Made by a program: the position numbers and the translations under genes. The notes below the pieces were generated by a model, which searched no databases, was not told where the DNA came from, and saw nothing but the letters and a program-made list of their open reading frames with translations. This document shows positions 16,706 through 24,992 of a stretch of DNA of 64,000 bases, one piece after another (the first letter of the stretch is position 1; every line of letters starts with the position of its first letter). Source of the stretch: Streptosporangium saharense (GTDB lineage Bacteria; Actinomycetota; Actinomycetes; Streptosporangiales; Streptosporangiaceae). The stretch spans positions 186,001 to 250,000 of the forward strand of contig NZ_JACHJP010000005.1 of assembly GCF_014203715.1 (NCBI RefSeq). Reading direction: 5' to 3'.

Positions 16706-17383
16706 TTATCCAAAACAGAATGAACCGATGATGGAAAGGTCGCAGGCGTAGGCGTCGGGGGGTGCGTTCAGGGCCCAGACGATCATCGCGGCCAGGGACC
16801 GAGGTTGGATGCACAGGTCGGGGTCGTACGGGCGGCCGAAGGCGTGTCTGACCTCTCCCAGCAGGTCGGTCGCCGTCCCTCCGGGAAAGACCGTGGTGAC
16901 GCGCACCCCGTGGGCCGCCTCCTCCGCGCGCAGTGACTCGGCCAGTTCCCGCAGCGCCGCCTTGCTGGCGACGAACGCCGACCAGCGGGGGACACCGGTC
17001 ATCCCGGGGGAGGCGTTGACGAAGATCACGTGGCCCTTGGAGCGGCGCAACGCGGGCAGCGTCAGCCGTACCAGCTCGGCGGCGGAGGCCGCGTTCACCG
17101 CCAGCGTCCGCCGCCACGTCTCGGGATCGGTCTCGGCGACGGTCTCGACGGGGGAGATCCCCGCGCAGTGCACCAGCGCCTGTATGTCCTCCAGCTCTCC
17201 TGCGGCTTTCCCCAGGGCGGCGGCCAGCGTCGCGGGTTCGGCGAGGTCGGCCTCGATCCCCGGCACGCCGAGCCGCCCGACGTCACGCCCCAGGGCGACC
17301 ACCCGGTGCCCGGCCTCCACGAGCGCCCCGACCAACGCCCTCCCTATCCCTCCGGTGGCCCCGGTCACCAGTACGTTTCCCAC
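16706..17383 (-). CDS. SDR family protein with altered catalytic Tyr
   Basis: A 225-aa short-chain dehydrogenase fold. Start GTG 17383 has AGGAGG 6 nt upstream. TGATGGIG at residues 8-15 binds the cofactor, HCAG replaces NNAG near 72, and Ser125 and Lys141 are in place. The YxxxK tyrosine is Phe137 (SAFVASK), so normal proton transfer is not expected. The C-terminus (ACDLSIIGSFCFG) differs from canonical members. It may bind nucleotide in a regulatory role or reduce a substrate by another mechanism. It is divergent from the small ORF at 17464, with about 80 bp between. Confidence 0.82.
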   Translation of the reverse strand: MGNVLVTGATGGIGRALVGALVEAGHRVVALGRDVGRLGVPGIEADLAEPATLAAALGKAAGELEDIQALVHCAGISPVETVAETDPETWRRTLAVNAASAAELVRLTLPALRRSKGHVIFVNASPGMTGVPRWSAFVASKAALRELAESLRAEEAAHGVRVTTVFPGGTATDLLGEVRHAFGRPYDPDLCIQPRSLAAMIVWALNAPPDAYACDLSIIGSFCFG

Positions 17384-17463
17384 GAGGTTCCTCCTGTCGA
17401 ACCGGTGATCGTTCGCAGCAGGGTACTGACCGGTTCGGTGGGAGTCGCGTTAGTTTGTTGTGG

Positions 17464-17799
17464 GTGAGCGAGGGTGATCCGCACATTCATGTCGAACGGT
17501 CGGTGCCGCAGGTCGGGGGTGCCTCCCGTGGGGTGATCGTGTCGACGTTCGGGCTCGTGCCTGAGAGTCCGAGTGTTGTCACCACCGGTTGCGGGCTTCG
17601 GGTGCCCTTCGCGATGACCTCGCCCCGGCCGGAGAGCGTCACCTGCCTTCCGTGCCGGGAGCACGCGCACCGGGAGTATCTGGGCTTCGCCGATCAGGTG
17701 GAGCGGCTGAGCCGGATGCCCGGCGCGCCCGTTTCCGGTGACCGGGCGGTCGAGGTCGCACGGTGGGCCAGGGACCTCGCGCGACGGTTCGCCGGTTAG
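17464..17799 (+). CDS. hypothetical protein with Cys pair
   Basis: A protein of about 111 aa read from GTG 17464. I do not recognise it. The notable part is VTCLPCREHAHREY in the middle, a Cys-x2-Cys followed by two His, which could hold a metal, with another Cys (TTGCGL) 20 residues before. The C-terminal part is helical. No ribosome site is seen before the GTG, so the start is uncertain and translation may be leaderless. Confidence 0.5.
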   Translation: MSEGDPHIHVERSVPQVGGASRGVIVSTFGLVPESPSVVTTGCGLRVPFAMTSPRPESVTCLPCREHAHREYLGFADQVERLSRMPGAPVSGDRAVEVARWARDLARRFAG

Positions 17800-18249
17800 C
17801 CACGGCGATTCTCCGACTGGGTGGGCCCGCTCGCCAAGGAATGGGCCTTCCCGCCAGGGACCTGCCCGCCAGGGAACGGCTGGGCGGATGTCGAAGGGTG
17901 CCGGGGAAGGGCGGACGTCGGGTATGTCGCCCTTCCGGGCGCTGACGTGTTCGGGAGGATGACGGGAGGCTTTCGAAGCCTTCTGCGGGCGCCACGTCGG
18001 AGCCGTCACGCGATCCACGGCCCACACGGTCGCGGTGCTCGGCTCGGCGCACACCTGCCGCTCCGGCCTGGGCGGTGCGATCGGCTGGCTGTACGGCGTG
18101 GCACGCGACACCCTGTCCGCGGAACGACGGACGGCGGCTTCTCGACCCGTCGCCTGCGAGAAGCCGACCTCCGGTGGGGCCCACCGTGCGTGTTCGACGA
18201 AGCCGCCTTCGGGAATATGGAACCCATTGGGTAGCGCTGCTATCGAATG
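17800..18249. other. 450-bp stretch without a supported gene
   Basis: Open frames exist on both strands but none resembles a protein family, and their amino-acid make-up (Arg, Pro, Gly) is that of shadow frames. A short direct repeat around CCCGCCAGGGA occurs twice near 17850-17876. It may be a remnant of decayed genes. Confidence 0.5.
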
Positions 18250-18270
18250 TTGGATAACATCACTATCCAA
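18250..18270. promoter_or_regulatory. inverted repeat upstream of DoxX gene
   Basis: A perfect 7-bp inverted repeat TTGGATA-n7-TATCCAA ending 14 bp before the DoxX start, with the ribosome site directly after it. The position suits a repressor operator. No regulator gene is adjacent, so the binder would act from elsewhere. Confidence 0.55.
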
Positions 18271-18284
18271 GGAAGGTGAGTTCT

Positions 18285-18782
18285 ATGACCGTGATCGTCC
18301 TTTTCGTGGCCACGCTGTTCTTCCGCCTGTTGGGTGCGGTGTTCGGTGTGGCGCGCTTCGCCACCTGGAGGGTGAGTGCCGCCCACGGGCTGGCCGTCAT
18401 GCTGGTGATGACGGCCAGTGCCCATTTCGTCCCGCCGAGCGTGACCTTCATGCCGAACCACGCCGACATGGTGGCGATGGTTCCGCCGTTCGTCCCGCTC
18501 CCCGCCTTCGTGGTCTACCTGACCGGCATCCTGGAGCTGGCCGGGGCGGTCGGCCTGGTGCTCCCCGCCACGCGGCGGGCGGCCGGGATCTCCCTGGCGC
18601 TGCTGTTCGTGCTCATGCTCCCGGCCAACATCTACGCCGTGCTGGCCGAGACGACCCTCGGGGGAGAGCCGGCGACCCCGCTGTGGCAGCGGATTCCCGA
18701 GCAGGTCCTCTACATCGGCGTCGCGCTGTGGGCCGCGGACGTCGTGGCGAGCAGGACGCGCAAGCTCTCCGCCGTGCGTTGA
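18285..18782 (+). CDS. DoxX-like integral membrane protein
   Basis: A 165-aa protein with four hydrophobic segments (about 2-22, 32-50, 68-95 and 140-155). It has the DoxX-type signature of a central GILELAGAVGLVLPATRRAAGISLAL stretch and an ANIYA segment before the last helix. DoxX-like proteins are small four-helix membrane proteins; in mycobacteria one joins a thiol-stress complex. Start ATG 18285 has GGAAGGTGAG just upstream. The next gene is convergent, ending 1 bp away. Confidence 0.8.
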   Translation: MTVIVLFVATLFFRLLGAVFGVARFATWRVSAAHGLAVMLVMTASAHFVPPSVTFMPNHADMVAMVPPFVPLPAFVVYLTGILELAGAVGLVLPATRRAAGISLALLFVLMLPANIYAVLAETTLGGEPATPLWQRIPEQVLYIGVALWAADVVASRTRKLSAVR

Positions 18783-19850
18783 TCAGCGCGCGACCCTGGT
18801 GCCGCCGAAGATGAGGCCCCGGGGCATCGGGCTGGCCAGGAACGTGTGCGGGAAGCCGAGATCGACGGCGCTGGCCTCGTCGAGGGCGGCCACCTCGTCC
18901 TCGGTGAGGCGCAGCCCAAGGGCGCCCAGGTTGTCCTCCAGCTGCGTGAGGGTCCTCGCCCCGACGATCGGGGCCGTGACCGCGGGGTCGAGCAGCGTCC
19001 AGGCGAGCGCGACCTGCGCGGGAGTGGCCCCCTTACCTGCGGCGACGTCCCTGACCACGTCGGCGATGGTGAGGCCGCGCTCGGTCAGGGAGCCGTTGGC
19101 GACCGCGACGTTCCTGCGTGTCCCCTCGGGAGCCGCGGACGCCTCTCCGGTCTCCAGGTCGTCGCGGGTGTACTTGCCGGTCAGCACGCCGCTGCCGAGC
19201 GGGGACCAGGGGATCACCCCGAGTCCCATCTCGCGTGCCATCGGGATGAGGTCACGCTCGACGGTCCGCTCGATGAGGCTGTACTCGATCTGCAGGGCGA
19301 CCAGCGGGCTCCAGCCGCGCAGGTCGGCGATCGCCTGCATGCGGGAGACCTGCCAGGCGGGGGTGTCGGAGATGCCGACGTAGAGCACCTTGCCCGCCCT
19401 GACCAGGTCGTCCATGGCGCGCAGCACCTCCTCTACCGGGGTGGTGCCGTCCCAGGCGTGCAGGTAGAGCAGGTCGATGTAGTCGGTGCCGAGCCTGCGC
19501 AGGCTCGCCTCGACCGAGGCGACCATGCTCTTGCGGTGGTTGCCGCCCGAGTTCGGGTCGCCAGGGCGCGTGGCGATCGTGTACTTCGTGGCGAGCACCA
19601 GGCGTTCGCGGCGGCCGTGGACGAACTCGCCGAGCAGGCGCTCCGCCGTACCGTTGGTGTACTGGTTGGCGGTGTCGACGAAGTTGCCGCCCCTGTCGAG
19701 GTAGGTGTCGAAGATCCGGCGCGCCTCGTCCCTGTCCGCGCCCCAGCCCCAGTCGGACCCGAAGGTCATGGTGCCCAGGGCCAGCGGGGAGACGCGCAGA
19801 CCGGAACGGCCGAGCAGCCGGTAGAGATCGAGGGAGACGGATTCGGTCAC
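18783..19850 (-). CDS. aldo/keto reductase
   Basis: A 355-aa TIM-barrel NAD(P)H oxidoreductase of the YajO/tas-like group. Start GTG 19850 has AGGAGG 6 nt upstream. The catalytic tetrad is visible as Asp and Tyr in FVDTANQYTNG, Lys in LATKYTI and His in LYLHAWD. The C-terminal cofactor region has APIVGARTLTQLEDNL. The substrate is unknown. The gene is divergent from an MmyB-type XRE regulator, with a perfect inverted repeat between them. Confidence 0.9.
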   Translation of the reverse strand: MTESVSLDLYRLLGRSGLRVSPLALGTMTFGSDWGWGADRDEARRIFDTYLDRGGNFVDTANQYTNGTAERLLGEFVHGRRERLVLATKYTIATRPGDPNSGGNHRKSMVASVEASLRRLGTDYIDLLYLHAWDGTTPVEEVLRAMDDLVRAGKVLYVGISDTPAWQVSRMQAIADLRGWSPLVALQIEYSLIERTVERDLIPMAREMGLGVIPWSPLGSGVLTGKYTRDDLETGEASAAPEGTRRNVAVANGSLTERGLTIADVVRDVAAGKGATPAQVALAWTLLDPAVTAPIVGARTLTQLEDNLGALGLRLTEDEVAALDEASAVDLGFPHTFLASPMPRGLIFGGTRVAR

Positions 19851-19920
19851 GATGGCCTCCTGTGTGTCGGATTGGCTCCTTCCATGCTGGGACGCTCGCG
19901 TACGGCCAGCCAGTGAAGCC

Positions 19921-19949
19921 CCTTCCTGGGAAGGCGAGTCCCAGGAAGG
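19921..19949. promoter_or_regulatory. operator between AKR and XRE genes
   Basis: A perfect 11-bp inverted repeat CCTTCCTGGGA-n7-TCCCAGGAAGG in the 120-bp divergent space, 21 bp before the regulator start. It is the obvious binding site for the XRE regulator controlling itself and the reductase. Confidence 0.75.
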
Positions 19950-19970
19950 CTCCCGAGTAGGATCGAGACG

Positions 19971-20843
19971 GTGAACGGCAACGCGGACGTGACCAACGAG
20001 CTGGCGGCGTTCCTGCGCCTCCGACGTGAGCGCCTCGCGCCCGACGACCTCGCGCTCCCCAGAAACGGGCGTTCGCGCCGCACTCCCGGCCTCAGGCGGG
20101 AGGAGGTCGCCGAGCTGGCCGGGGTAAGCGTCGACTACGTGATCCGCCTTGAGCAGGGACGGGGCCTGCGGCCCTCCCCGGAGGTGCTGTACGGCCTGGC
20201 CAGGGCGCTGCGGCTGAGCGACGACGAGCGGGCCTACCTGTTCGACCTGGCCGGGCAGCGGGCGGAGGCCAGGGTCGCCCCCTCCGGACAGGTCGCCGGG
20301 CCGGTCGCGCGGCTGGTCCACGACCTGTCACCGCTGCCGTGCATGCTGCTCGACCACCGCTTCGACATCCTCGCCTGGAACCGCGAGATGGCCGCGCTGA
20401 TGATGGACTTCGGCACCGTGCCGGACCGGCAGCGCAACACGCTCTGGCTCTGCTTCGTCCATCCCGGCCTGCGTGACTTCTACCGTGACCGCGAGCACGT
20501 GATGCGGGAGGGCATCGCCGACCTGCGCGCGGCGTGGGCCGCCAACGCCGGTGACGCCGCGCTCGGTGAGCTGGTCGGCGAGTTGCAGATGCAGAGCGAG
20601 GAGTTCGTCCGCCTGTGGGCGCTGCGTGACGTGAAGGTGAACGGCCGGGGCAGCAAGCCGCTGCTGCATCCCCGGGTGGGGCCGCTCACCGTCGACTTCG
20701 AGGTGCTGAACCCGCTTCAGGACCCCGGCCACCGGCTCATCATCTACCGCGCCTCCGACCCCGCCTCGCAGGCCGCCCTCGACGAGATCGCCCGCGAGGC
20801 GGCGGACGGCCCCCGCGCGCTCCACGGCGCCGCAACCGGCTAG
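19971..20843 (+). CDS. XRE-family regulator with MmyB-like ligand domain
   Basis: A 290-aa protein from GTG 19971. The N-terminal helix-turn-helix (about 12-75) has the signature RTPGLRREEVAELAGVSVDYVIRLEQGRG. The C-terminal MmyB-like, PAS-type domain begins LDHRFDILAWNREMAAL and includes the VHPGLRDFYRDRE segment, which in this family holds a fatty-acid-type ligand. Its neighbour is the divergent aldo/keto reductase, the usual arrangement for this family, where the regulator controls an adjacent oxidoreductase. The stop overlaps the 3' end of the amidohydrolase remnant. Confidence 0.9.
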   Translation: MNGNADVTNELAAFLRLRRERLAPDDLALPRNGRSRRTPGLRREEVAELAGVSVDYVIRLEQGRGLRPSPEVLYGLARALRLSDDERAYLFDLAGQRAEARVAPSGQVAGPVARLVHDLSPLPCMLLDHRFDILAWNREMAALMMDFGTVPDRQRNTLWLCFVHPGLRDFYRDREHVMREGIADLRAAWAANAGDAALGELVGELQMQSEEFVRLWALRDVKVNGRGSKPLLHPRVGPLTVDFEVLNPLQDPGHRLIIYRASDPASQAALDEIAREAADGPRALHGAATG

Positions 20844-21562
20844 GGCCGAACCTCGCGGTGAGGTGGCTCAGCGGGCACCCGGAAGAGACGCCCGGCGATC
20901 TGGGTGACGGCGGTGACGAACCTTTCCCGTACGGCCTGCTCCGGCACGCGGGTCACCTGGCCGGAGCTCACCAGGATCCGGCCGTCCACGATGACGGTGT
21001 CGACGTCGGTGGAGCCGCCCAGGACCAGGAATCCCTCAAACGGCCGGACGAGGACCAGGTCGGCCCGTCTGCCGACCCGCAGGCTGCCGATCTCCTCCTC
21101 CCACAGCAGGGCCCTGGCGCCAAGGCGGGTGGCCATGGCCAGCGCGTCCGTGGGCACCACCGCGGTGTTGTCCGAGAACAGTTCGTTGTGCGTCAGCCAG
21201 GTCTGGCGCATGGCCTCGGCCATGCCGCCGATCGGCAGCCGGTGACGGTCGGCGAAGGCGGCCAGCCCCCTGCCCAGTTCGTCGCTCGTGTTGACGGTGT
21301 AGATGGCCGAGGGCATCACCCGGATCCGGCCGCTGTCGTGGGTCGCGGCGGTCAGCCGTACCCGCTCCAGACGGTCCAGCACCTCGGCGGCGTCGCGGGT
21401 ACGGCGGAAGCGGGACTCCCCGGGGGCGCACATCCCGTCGCCCGCCCAGTCCACCGTACGGACGTCGCGCACCGCGACGATCAGTCCTCCGACGGCCAGC
21501 ACCGAGCCCTCAGGATGGGTTCTCGCCTCCTCGTGGACCAACAGACCGTCCGGGTGGCTCAT
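20840..21562 (-). pseudogene. amidohydrolase remnant with internal deletions
   Basis: A 240-codon ORF that joins pieces of a roughly 450-aa deaminase-type amidohydrolase (8-oxoguanine deaminase/AtzB-like). The N-terminal beta-sandwich part (AVGGLIVAVRDVRTVDW) runs directly into a middle piece (MPSAIYTVNTSDELGRGLAAFADRH) and then the C-terminal part (THNELFSDNTAVVPTDALAMATRLGARAL and GSLRVGRRADLVLVRP). The metal-binding HxH after the first strand and the central His/Asp region are missing. It is open with no stop, overlaps the hydrolase stop by 4 bp, and is probably non-functional. Confidence 0.75.
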
Positions 21563-22356
21563 CGTGGGACGGCCAGGAAGGCGCGCAGGGCGGGGGCGAT
21601 CGCACTCGCCAGGTCGTCGGCCGTGTGAAGGTCGGCCGAGACGCTGACCGGCGCGAGATGGCCGTCCCCCAGCACCCGGACGACCCGCTCGGCGAGCTCC
21701 GTGGGGTGCCGCGCGTCGGTTCCCGGGACCACCAGGGTCGGCGTCGTGATCGCGGCGAGTTCGCCGACGTCGCGGAAGGACCTGTCGTGGCCGATGGCCG
21801 CCGCGGCGGCGATGCTCGCCGGGTCGGAACGCGGGATGGCGTCGCGCACCATGGCCCCGATGACCGGTGGGAAGTGCTCCAGGATGGGCGTCCAGGCGGC
21901 CTCGACGCCGTCGGTTCGCACCCTGGCGGCGAACGCGTCGAGGAAGGCGGTCTCGGCTTCCTTGTCCTGGTCGTCCTCGATGTCCTCGACGCCGATCAGT
22001 ACGGCGGCGCGCACCCGCTCCGGATGGGCGAGCATGGCGCGCAGGGCCACCGTGGCGCCCAGGCCCGTGCCGCCCAGCGCCGCGACGCGGAGGTCCAGGT
22101 GGTCCAGCAGCGCCACGACGTCCGAGACGTACTGGTCCCAGGTGTGCAGGGCCGGGTCGGCGCAGACCGACCGTCCGTAGCCGCGCACGTCCGGCAGGAT
22201 CACGGTGTGCCGGTCGGCGAGCAGGTGCGCCAGCGGCAGCAGGCTGTGGTGGTCGGGGCCGCCGCCGTGCAGCAGGACGAGCGGCGCCCCCGTGGAGCCG
22301 ACCGTGGTCGCGTGCAACGGGCAGCCGTCGGCGCCCCGGTAGGTGAACGTCATCAT
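21559..22356 (-). CDS. alpha/beta-hydrolase fold protein lacking nucleophile
   Basis: A 265-aa single-domain alpha/beta hydrolase. The oxyanion loop is LLHGGGPDHHSLLPLA, the strand-6 region DVRGYGRS is present and the late PGTDARHPTELAERV segment supplies the acid region. The nucleophile elbow reads LGGTGLGATVAL, with Gly98 where GxSxG members such as GTSLGA have Ser. A single base change (AGC to GGC) would explain it. The final His normally expected near the C-terminus is present as LHTADDLA. The start overlaps the MFS stop (ATGA), so it is coupled to the transporter. It may be a binding protein or a dying enzyme. Confidence 0.8.
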   Translation of the reverse strand: MMTFTYRGADGCPLHATTVGSTGAPLVLLHGGGPDHHSLLPLAHLLADRHTVILPDVRGYGRSVCADPALHTWDQYVSDVVALLDHLDLRVAALGGTGLGATVALRAMLAHPERVRAAVLIGVEDIEDDQDKEAETAFLDAFAARVRTDGVEAAWTPILEHFPPVIGAMVRDAIPRSDPASIAAAAAIGHDRSFRDVGELAAITTPTLVVPGTDARHPTELAERVVRVLGDGHLAPVSVSADLHTADDLASAIAPALRAFLAVPR

Positions 22357-23501
22357 GAGGATCCTTTCCTGGAACGGGTCTCCGGCAGGAAGCGGCACAC
22401 GGCCAATCCGGCCAGAGGGACGCAGGCCACCACGGCGAACACCGTGACCAGGCCGTGGGCGTCGGCGAGCAGACCGAGCAGGGGCGCGACCACGCCGCCC
22501 GCGGAGACCGACAGTCCCAGCGTGACGCCGCTGGCCGTACCGATCCGCCCCGGGAGGTACTCCTGGCCGAGCGTCACGTCCACGGCGAACGGGATGAACA
22601 CTCCCAGGCCGAGGACCACCGCGGCGAGCAGCGCGAGGCCCAGGTTCGGGGCGACCATCAGACCGATCGCACCGGGCGGGCACAGCGCCAGTCCGATCCG
22701 TACGGTGGCCACCCGCCCCAGGCGGTCCGCCATGCGGCCGCCCAGCAGCGTCCCGGCCACGCCGGTGCCGGTGTAGGCCAGGACCGCCAGCGTGGCGGCC
22801 ACGTCCGAGACCTGGAAGCGGCTGATCAGCAGCAGCGCCAGGAACGAGTGGACGCCGTAGGCGATGACCGACCGCACCACGACCACGGCCGTCAGCCAGC
22901 CGAACGCCCGCCAGTCGTCCCGCCCCGTCGCGGGAGGGGGGACCGCTTCCACGGCGACGGGGCGGGACCGCAGCAGGGGCAGCGCCACGACGGCGAGGAC
23001 GAGCGCGGGCAGGGCCAGCAGGGGAGTGCCCGCCAGTCCTGTGCCGCCGAGCACCGGGGCCACGACCAGGGCGGCGCCCGCGCTGCCGAGGGTGCCGCCC
23101 ACGCTGAACCAGCTCATCCCGCGGGCCGACCCTCCCGAGGCGTCCCTGGCGGCTCTGGCGGCCTCCGGGTGGTAGGCCGCGACGCCGATGCCGGAGACCG
23201 CTATCGCGCACCAGGTGAGCCAGTACTCCCCGGTGACGCCGGACAGGCCGATGCCGAGCCCGGCCACCAGCATGCCCACGGCGATCAGCCAGCGTCGCCG
23301 TACCCGGTCGGCGAGGATCCCGAAGGCGGGCTGCAGCAGGCTGGACAGGAACGTGGCCGCCAGGGTGAACCCGCTGGCCGCCGCGTAGCCGTACCCCCGC
23401 TCGATCACGAGGAACGGCAGGACCACCGGGACCGCGCCCTGGTAGAAGTCGTTGACCGCGTGTGTGGTGGTGAGCAGCCCGAGCCGGGGTCTCATCCGCA
23501 T
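22353..23501 (-). CDS. MFS transporter, fosmidomycin-resistance (Fsr) type
   Basis: A 382-aa, 12-TM major facilitator with the Fsr-type opening THAVNDFYQGAVPVVLPFL. The loop motif GILADRVRRRW is between TM2 and TM3, AYHPEAARAARDASG is in the first half (the GxxxHP signature of this group), and GRMADRLGRV is in the second half. Efflux of a small compound is likely, but the substrate is unknown. It is the first gene of a unit with the hydrolase and amidohydrolase remnant, and divergent from the LysR gene with 113 bp between. Confidence 0.87.
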   Translation of the reverse strand: MRMRPRLGLLTTTHAVNDFYQGAVPVVLPFLVIERGYGYAAASGFTLAATFLSSLLQPAFGILADRVRRRWLIAVGMLVAGLGIGLSGVTGEYWLTWCAIAVSGIGVAAYHPEAARAARDASGGSARGMSWFSVGGTLGSAGAALVVAPVLGGTGLAGTPLLALPALVLAVVALPLLRSRPVAVEAVPPPATGRDDWRAFGWLTAVVVVRSVIAYGVHSFLALLLISRFQVSDVAATLAVLAYTGTGVAGTLLGGRMADRLGRVATVRIGLALCPPGAIGLMVAPNLGLALLAAVVLGLGVFIPFAVDVTLGQEYLPGRIGTASGVTLGLSVSAGGVVAPLLGLLADAHGLVTVFAVVACVPLAGLAVCRFLPETRSRKGSS

Positions 23502-23598
23502 GGCATGGTCCTTGGAGACTCATATGGTGAACAGTGCGCCGGTGAATGAGCCTAGAACTGGGCAAAGTGTGACGACAAAGACGAAACTTCAGCGGTAC

Positions 23599-23618
23599 CC
23601 ATAGGCTTTCGCCTATGG
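23599..23618. promoter_or_regulatory. inverted repeat over the LysR start
   Basis: A perfect 8-bp inverted repeat CCATAGGC-TTTC-GCCTATGG covers the ATG of the LysR gene at 23615. It contains a T-N11-A type LysR motif. Binding would block its own transcript start region, and the lack of a ribosome site suggests a leaderless message. Confidence 0.6.
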
Positions 23619-24523
23619 ACAGCCGCATCTCCCTCCACAAACTTGAGGTCTTCTGCGCCGTCGTGGAGTACCGGGGAGTGGGACGCGCCGCCGCCCACCT
23701 GTACGTCTCCCAGCCCGTCGTGAGCGGCCACATCCGGTCGTTGGAGGAGCGCCTCGGCGTCGAGCTGTTCCACCGGGTGGGGCAGCGCCTTGAGCTCACC
23801 GACGCGGGTCACGCCGCCTACCGGTGGGCAAGGGACACGCTGCGGCGCGGCAACGAGCTGGAGCGGGAACTCGCCGGGCTCACCACCGGCACCGCGGGGG
23901 CCGTGGCCGTGGCCACCAGCATGACGGTGGGCAGCTACCTGCTGCCGCCGATCCTCACCGACTTCGCGCGGGCCAATCCCGGCGCGCGGATCGCCGCCCA
24001 CGTGTTCGACCCCAACCAGATCTGGGAGGCCGTCACCTCGGGGCTGTGCGACCTGGCGGTGCCCATCGCCCCGCGCATCCCCCACGGCAGCGGTTTCAGC
24101 GGGGAACTCGTCGGCCACCAGGACCTCGTCCTCGCCGGTGCGCCGGACATCGGGTTCGACAGCGTCTCCGCGGCCGACCTCGCGGGGTTGTCCTTCGTCT
24201 CGACCCCCCGCACGTCGGTACGGCGCGACCTTGAGGACATGGCGTTCGCGGAGCTGGGAGTCACCGACCGCGAGGTGGTCATCGAGTTCGGCCATCCCGA
24301 GGCGATCAAACACGCAGTGCGCGCGGGCCTCGGCGTCGCGCTGCTCTTCCGCGCCTCGGTCGCCGCCGACCTGGCCTCCGGCTCGCTGCGGGAGATCGAG
24401 ATCGTCGGCGCCCGGCCGAGTCTGCCGGTGTTCGTCGTCTGGCGCACCGGCAAACGCCTGTCACCCGTGCAGCGGACACTGATCGCCGCGATCCGTCAGG
24501 CGCTGAGTATGTTGGGATCATGA
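23615..24523 (+). CDS. LysR family transcriptional regulator
   Basis: A 302-aa LTTR. The N-terminal winged helix (about 5-65; LHKLEVFCAVVEYRGVGRAAAHLYVSQPVVSGHI) is followed by a linker helix and a periplasmic-binding-like effector domain (95-300) with AVATSMTVGSYLLPP and the GFSGELVGHQDLVLAG middle. It is divergent from the MFS-hydrolase unit and presumably controls it. The inducer is unknown. Its stop overlaps the start of the frameshifted Nudix gene by 4 bp. Confidence 0.9.
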   Translation: MDSRISLHKLEVFCAVVEYRGVGRAAAHLYVSQPVVSGHIRSLEERLGVELFHRVGQRLELTDAGHAAYRWARDTLRRGNELERELAGLTTGTAGAVAVATSMTVGSYLLPPILTDFARANPGARIAAHVFDPNQIWEAVTSGLCDLAVPIAPRIPHGSGFSGELVGHQDLVLAGAPDIGFDSVSAADLAGLSFVSTPRTSVRRDLEDMAFAELGVTDREVVIEFGHPEAIKHAVRAGLGVALLFRASVAADLASGSLREIEIVGARPSLPVFVVWRTGKRLSPVQRTLIAAIRQALSMLGS

Positions 24524-24992
24524 ACGGTCGGTTTGTCAGGACCAGGGCCGCCGCGGGCGCGCTCTTCTTCGACCAGGACGGCCGGGTCATGATCGTCGAG
24601 CCGTCCTACAAGCCGGAGCGGGACATCCCCGGGGGTTCGTCGAGCCGGAGGAGACCCCGTACGAGGCGTGTGTCCGGGAGATCGCCGAGGAGCTGGGCAT
24701 CCACCCGCCGATCGGCAGGCTGCTCGTGGCCGACTGGGCTCCCGACCCGGAGGCGGGGGAGATGGTCCTCTTCGTCTTCGACGGCGGGGTGCTCGACGCG
24801 GAGACGCTCGAACGGATCACCTTCGCCGACGACGAGATAACCGCCTTCGGGTTCCATCCGGTGGAGGACCTGGACGACCTGCTGATCCCGCGCCTGGCCC
24901 GCAGGGTCGCGGCCGCGGTGGCCGCCCGCGAGCTGGGCGAGACCGTCTACCTGGAGCACGGCCTGCCGCTGTTCAGCGGGTCGGAGGGGTGA
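24520..24992 (+). pseudogene. Nudix hydrolase gene with -1 frameshift
   Basis: The ORF starts at ATG 24520 as a normal Nudix protein (RAAAGALFFDQDGRVMIVEPSYKPERDIPGG). At the G5 run 24631-24635 it shifts frame. The other frame then encodes the rest of the Nudix box (EPEETPYEACVREIAEELGI) and the C-terminal half to a stop at 24990-24992. One additional G would restore a protein of about 157 residues with a full GX5EX7REUXEEXGU motif. The 3' end overlaps the opposite SnoaL-like gene by 20 bp. It is coupled to the LysR gene by an ATGA overlap. Confidence 0.82.
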
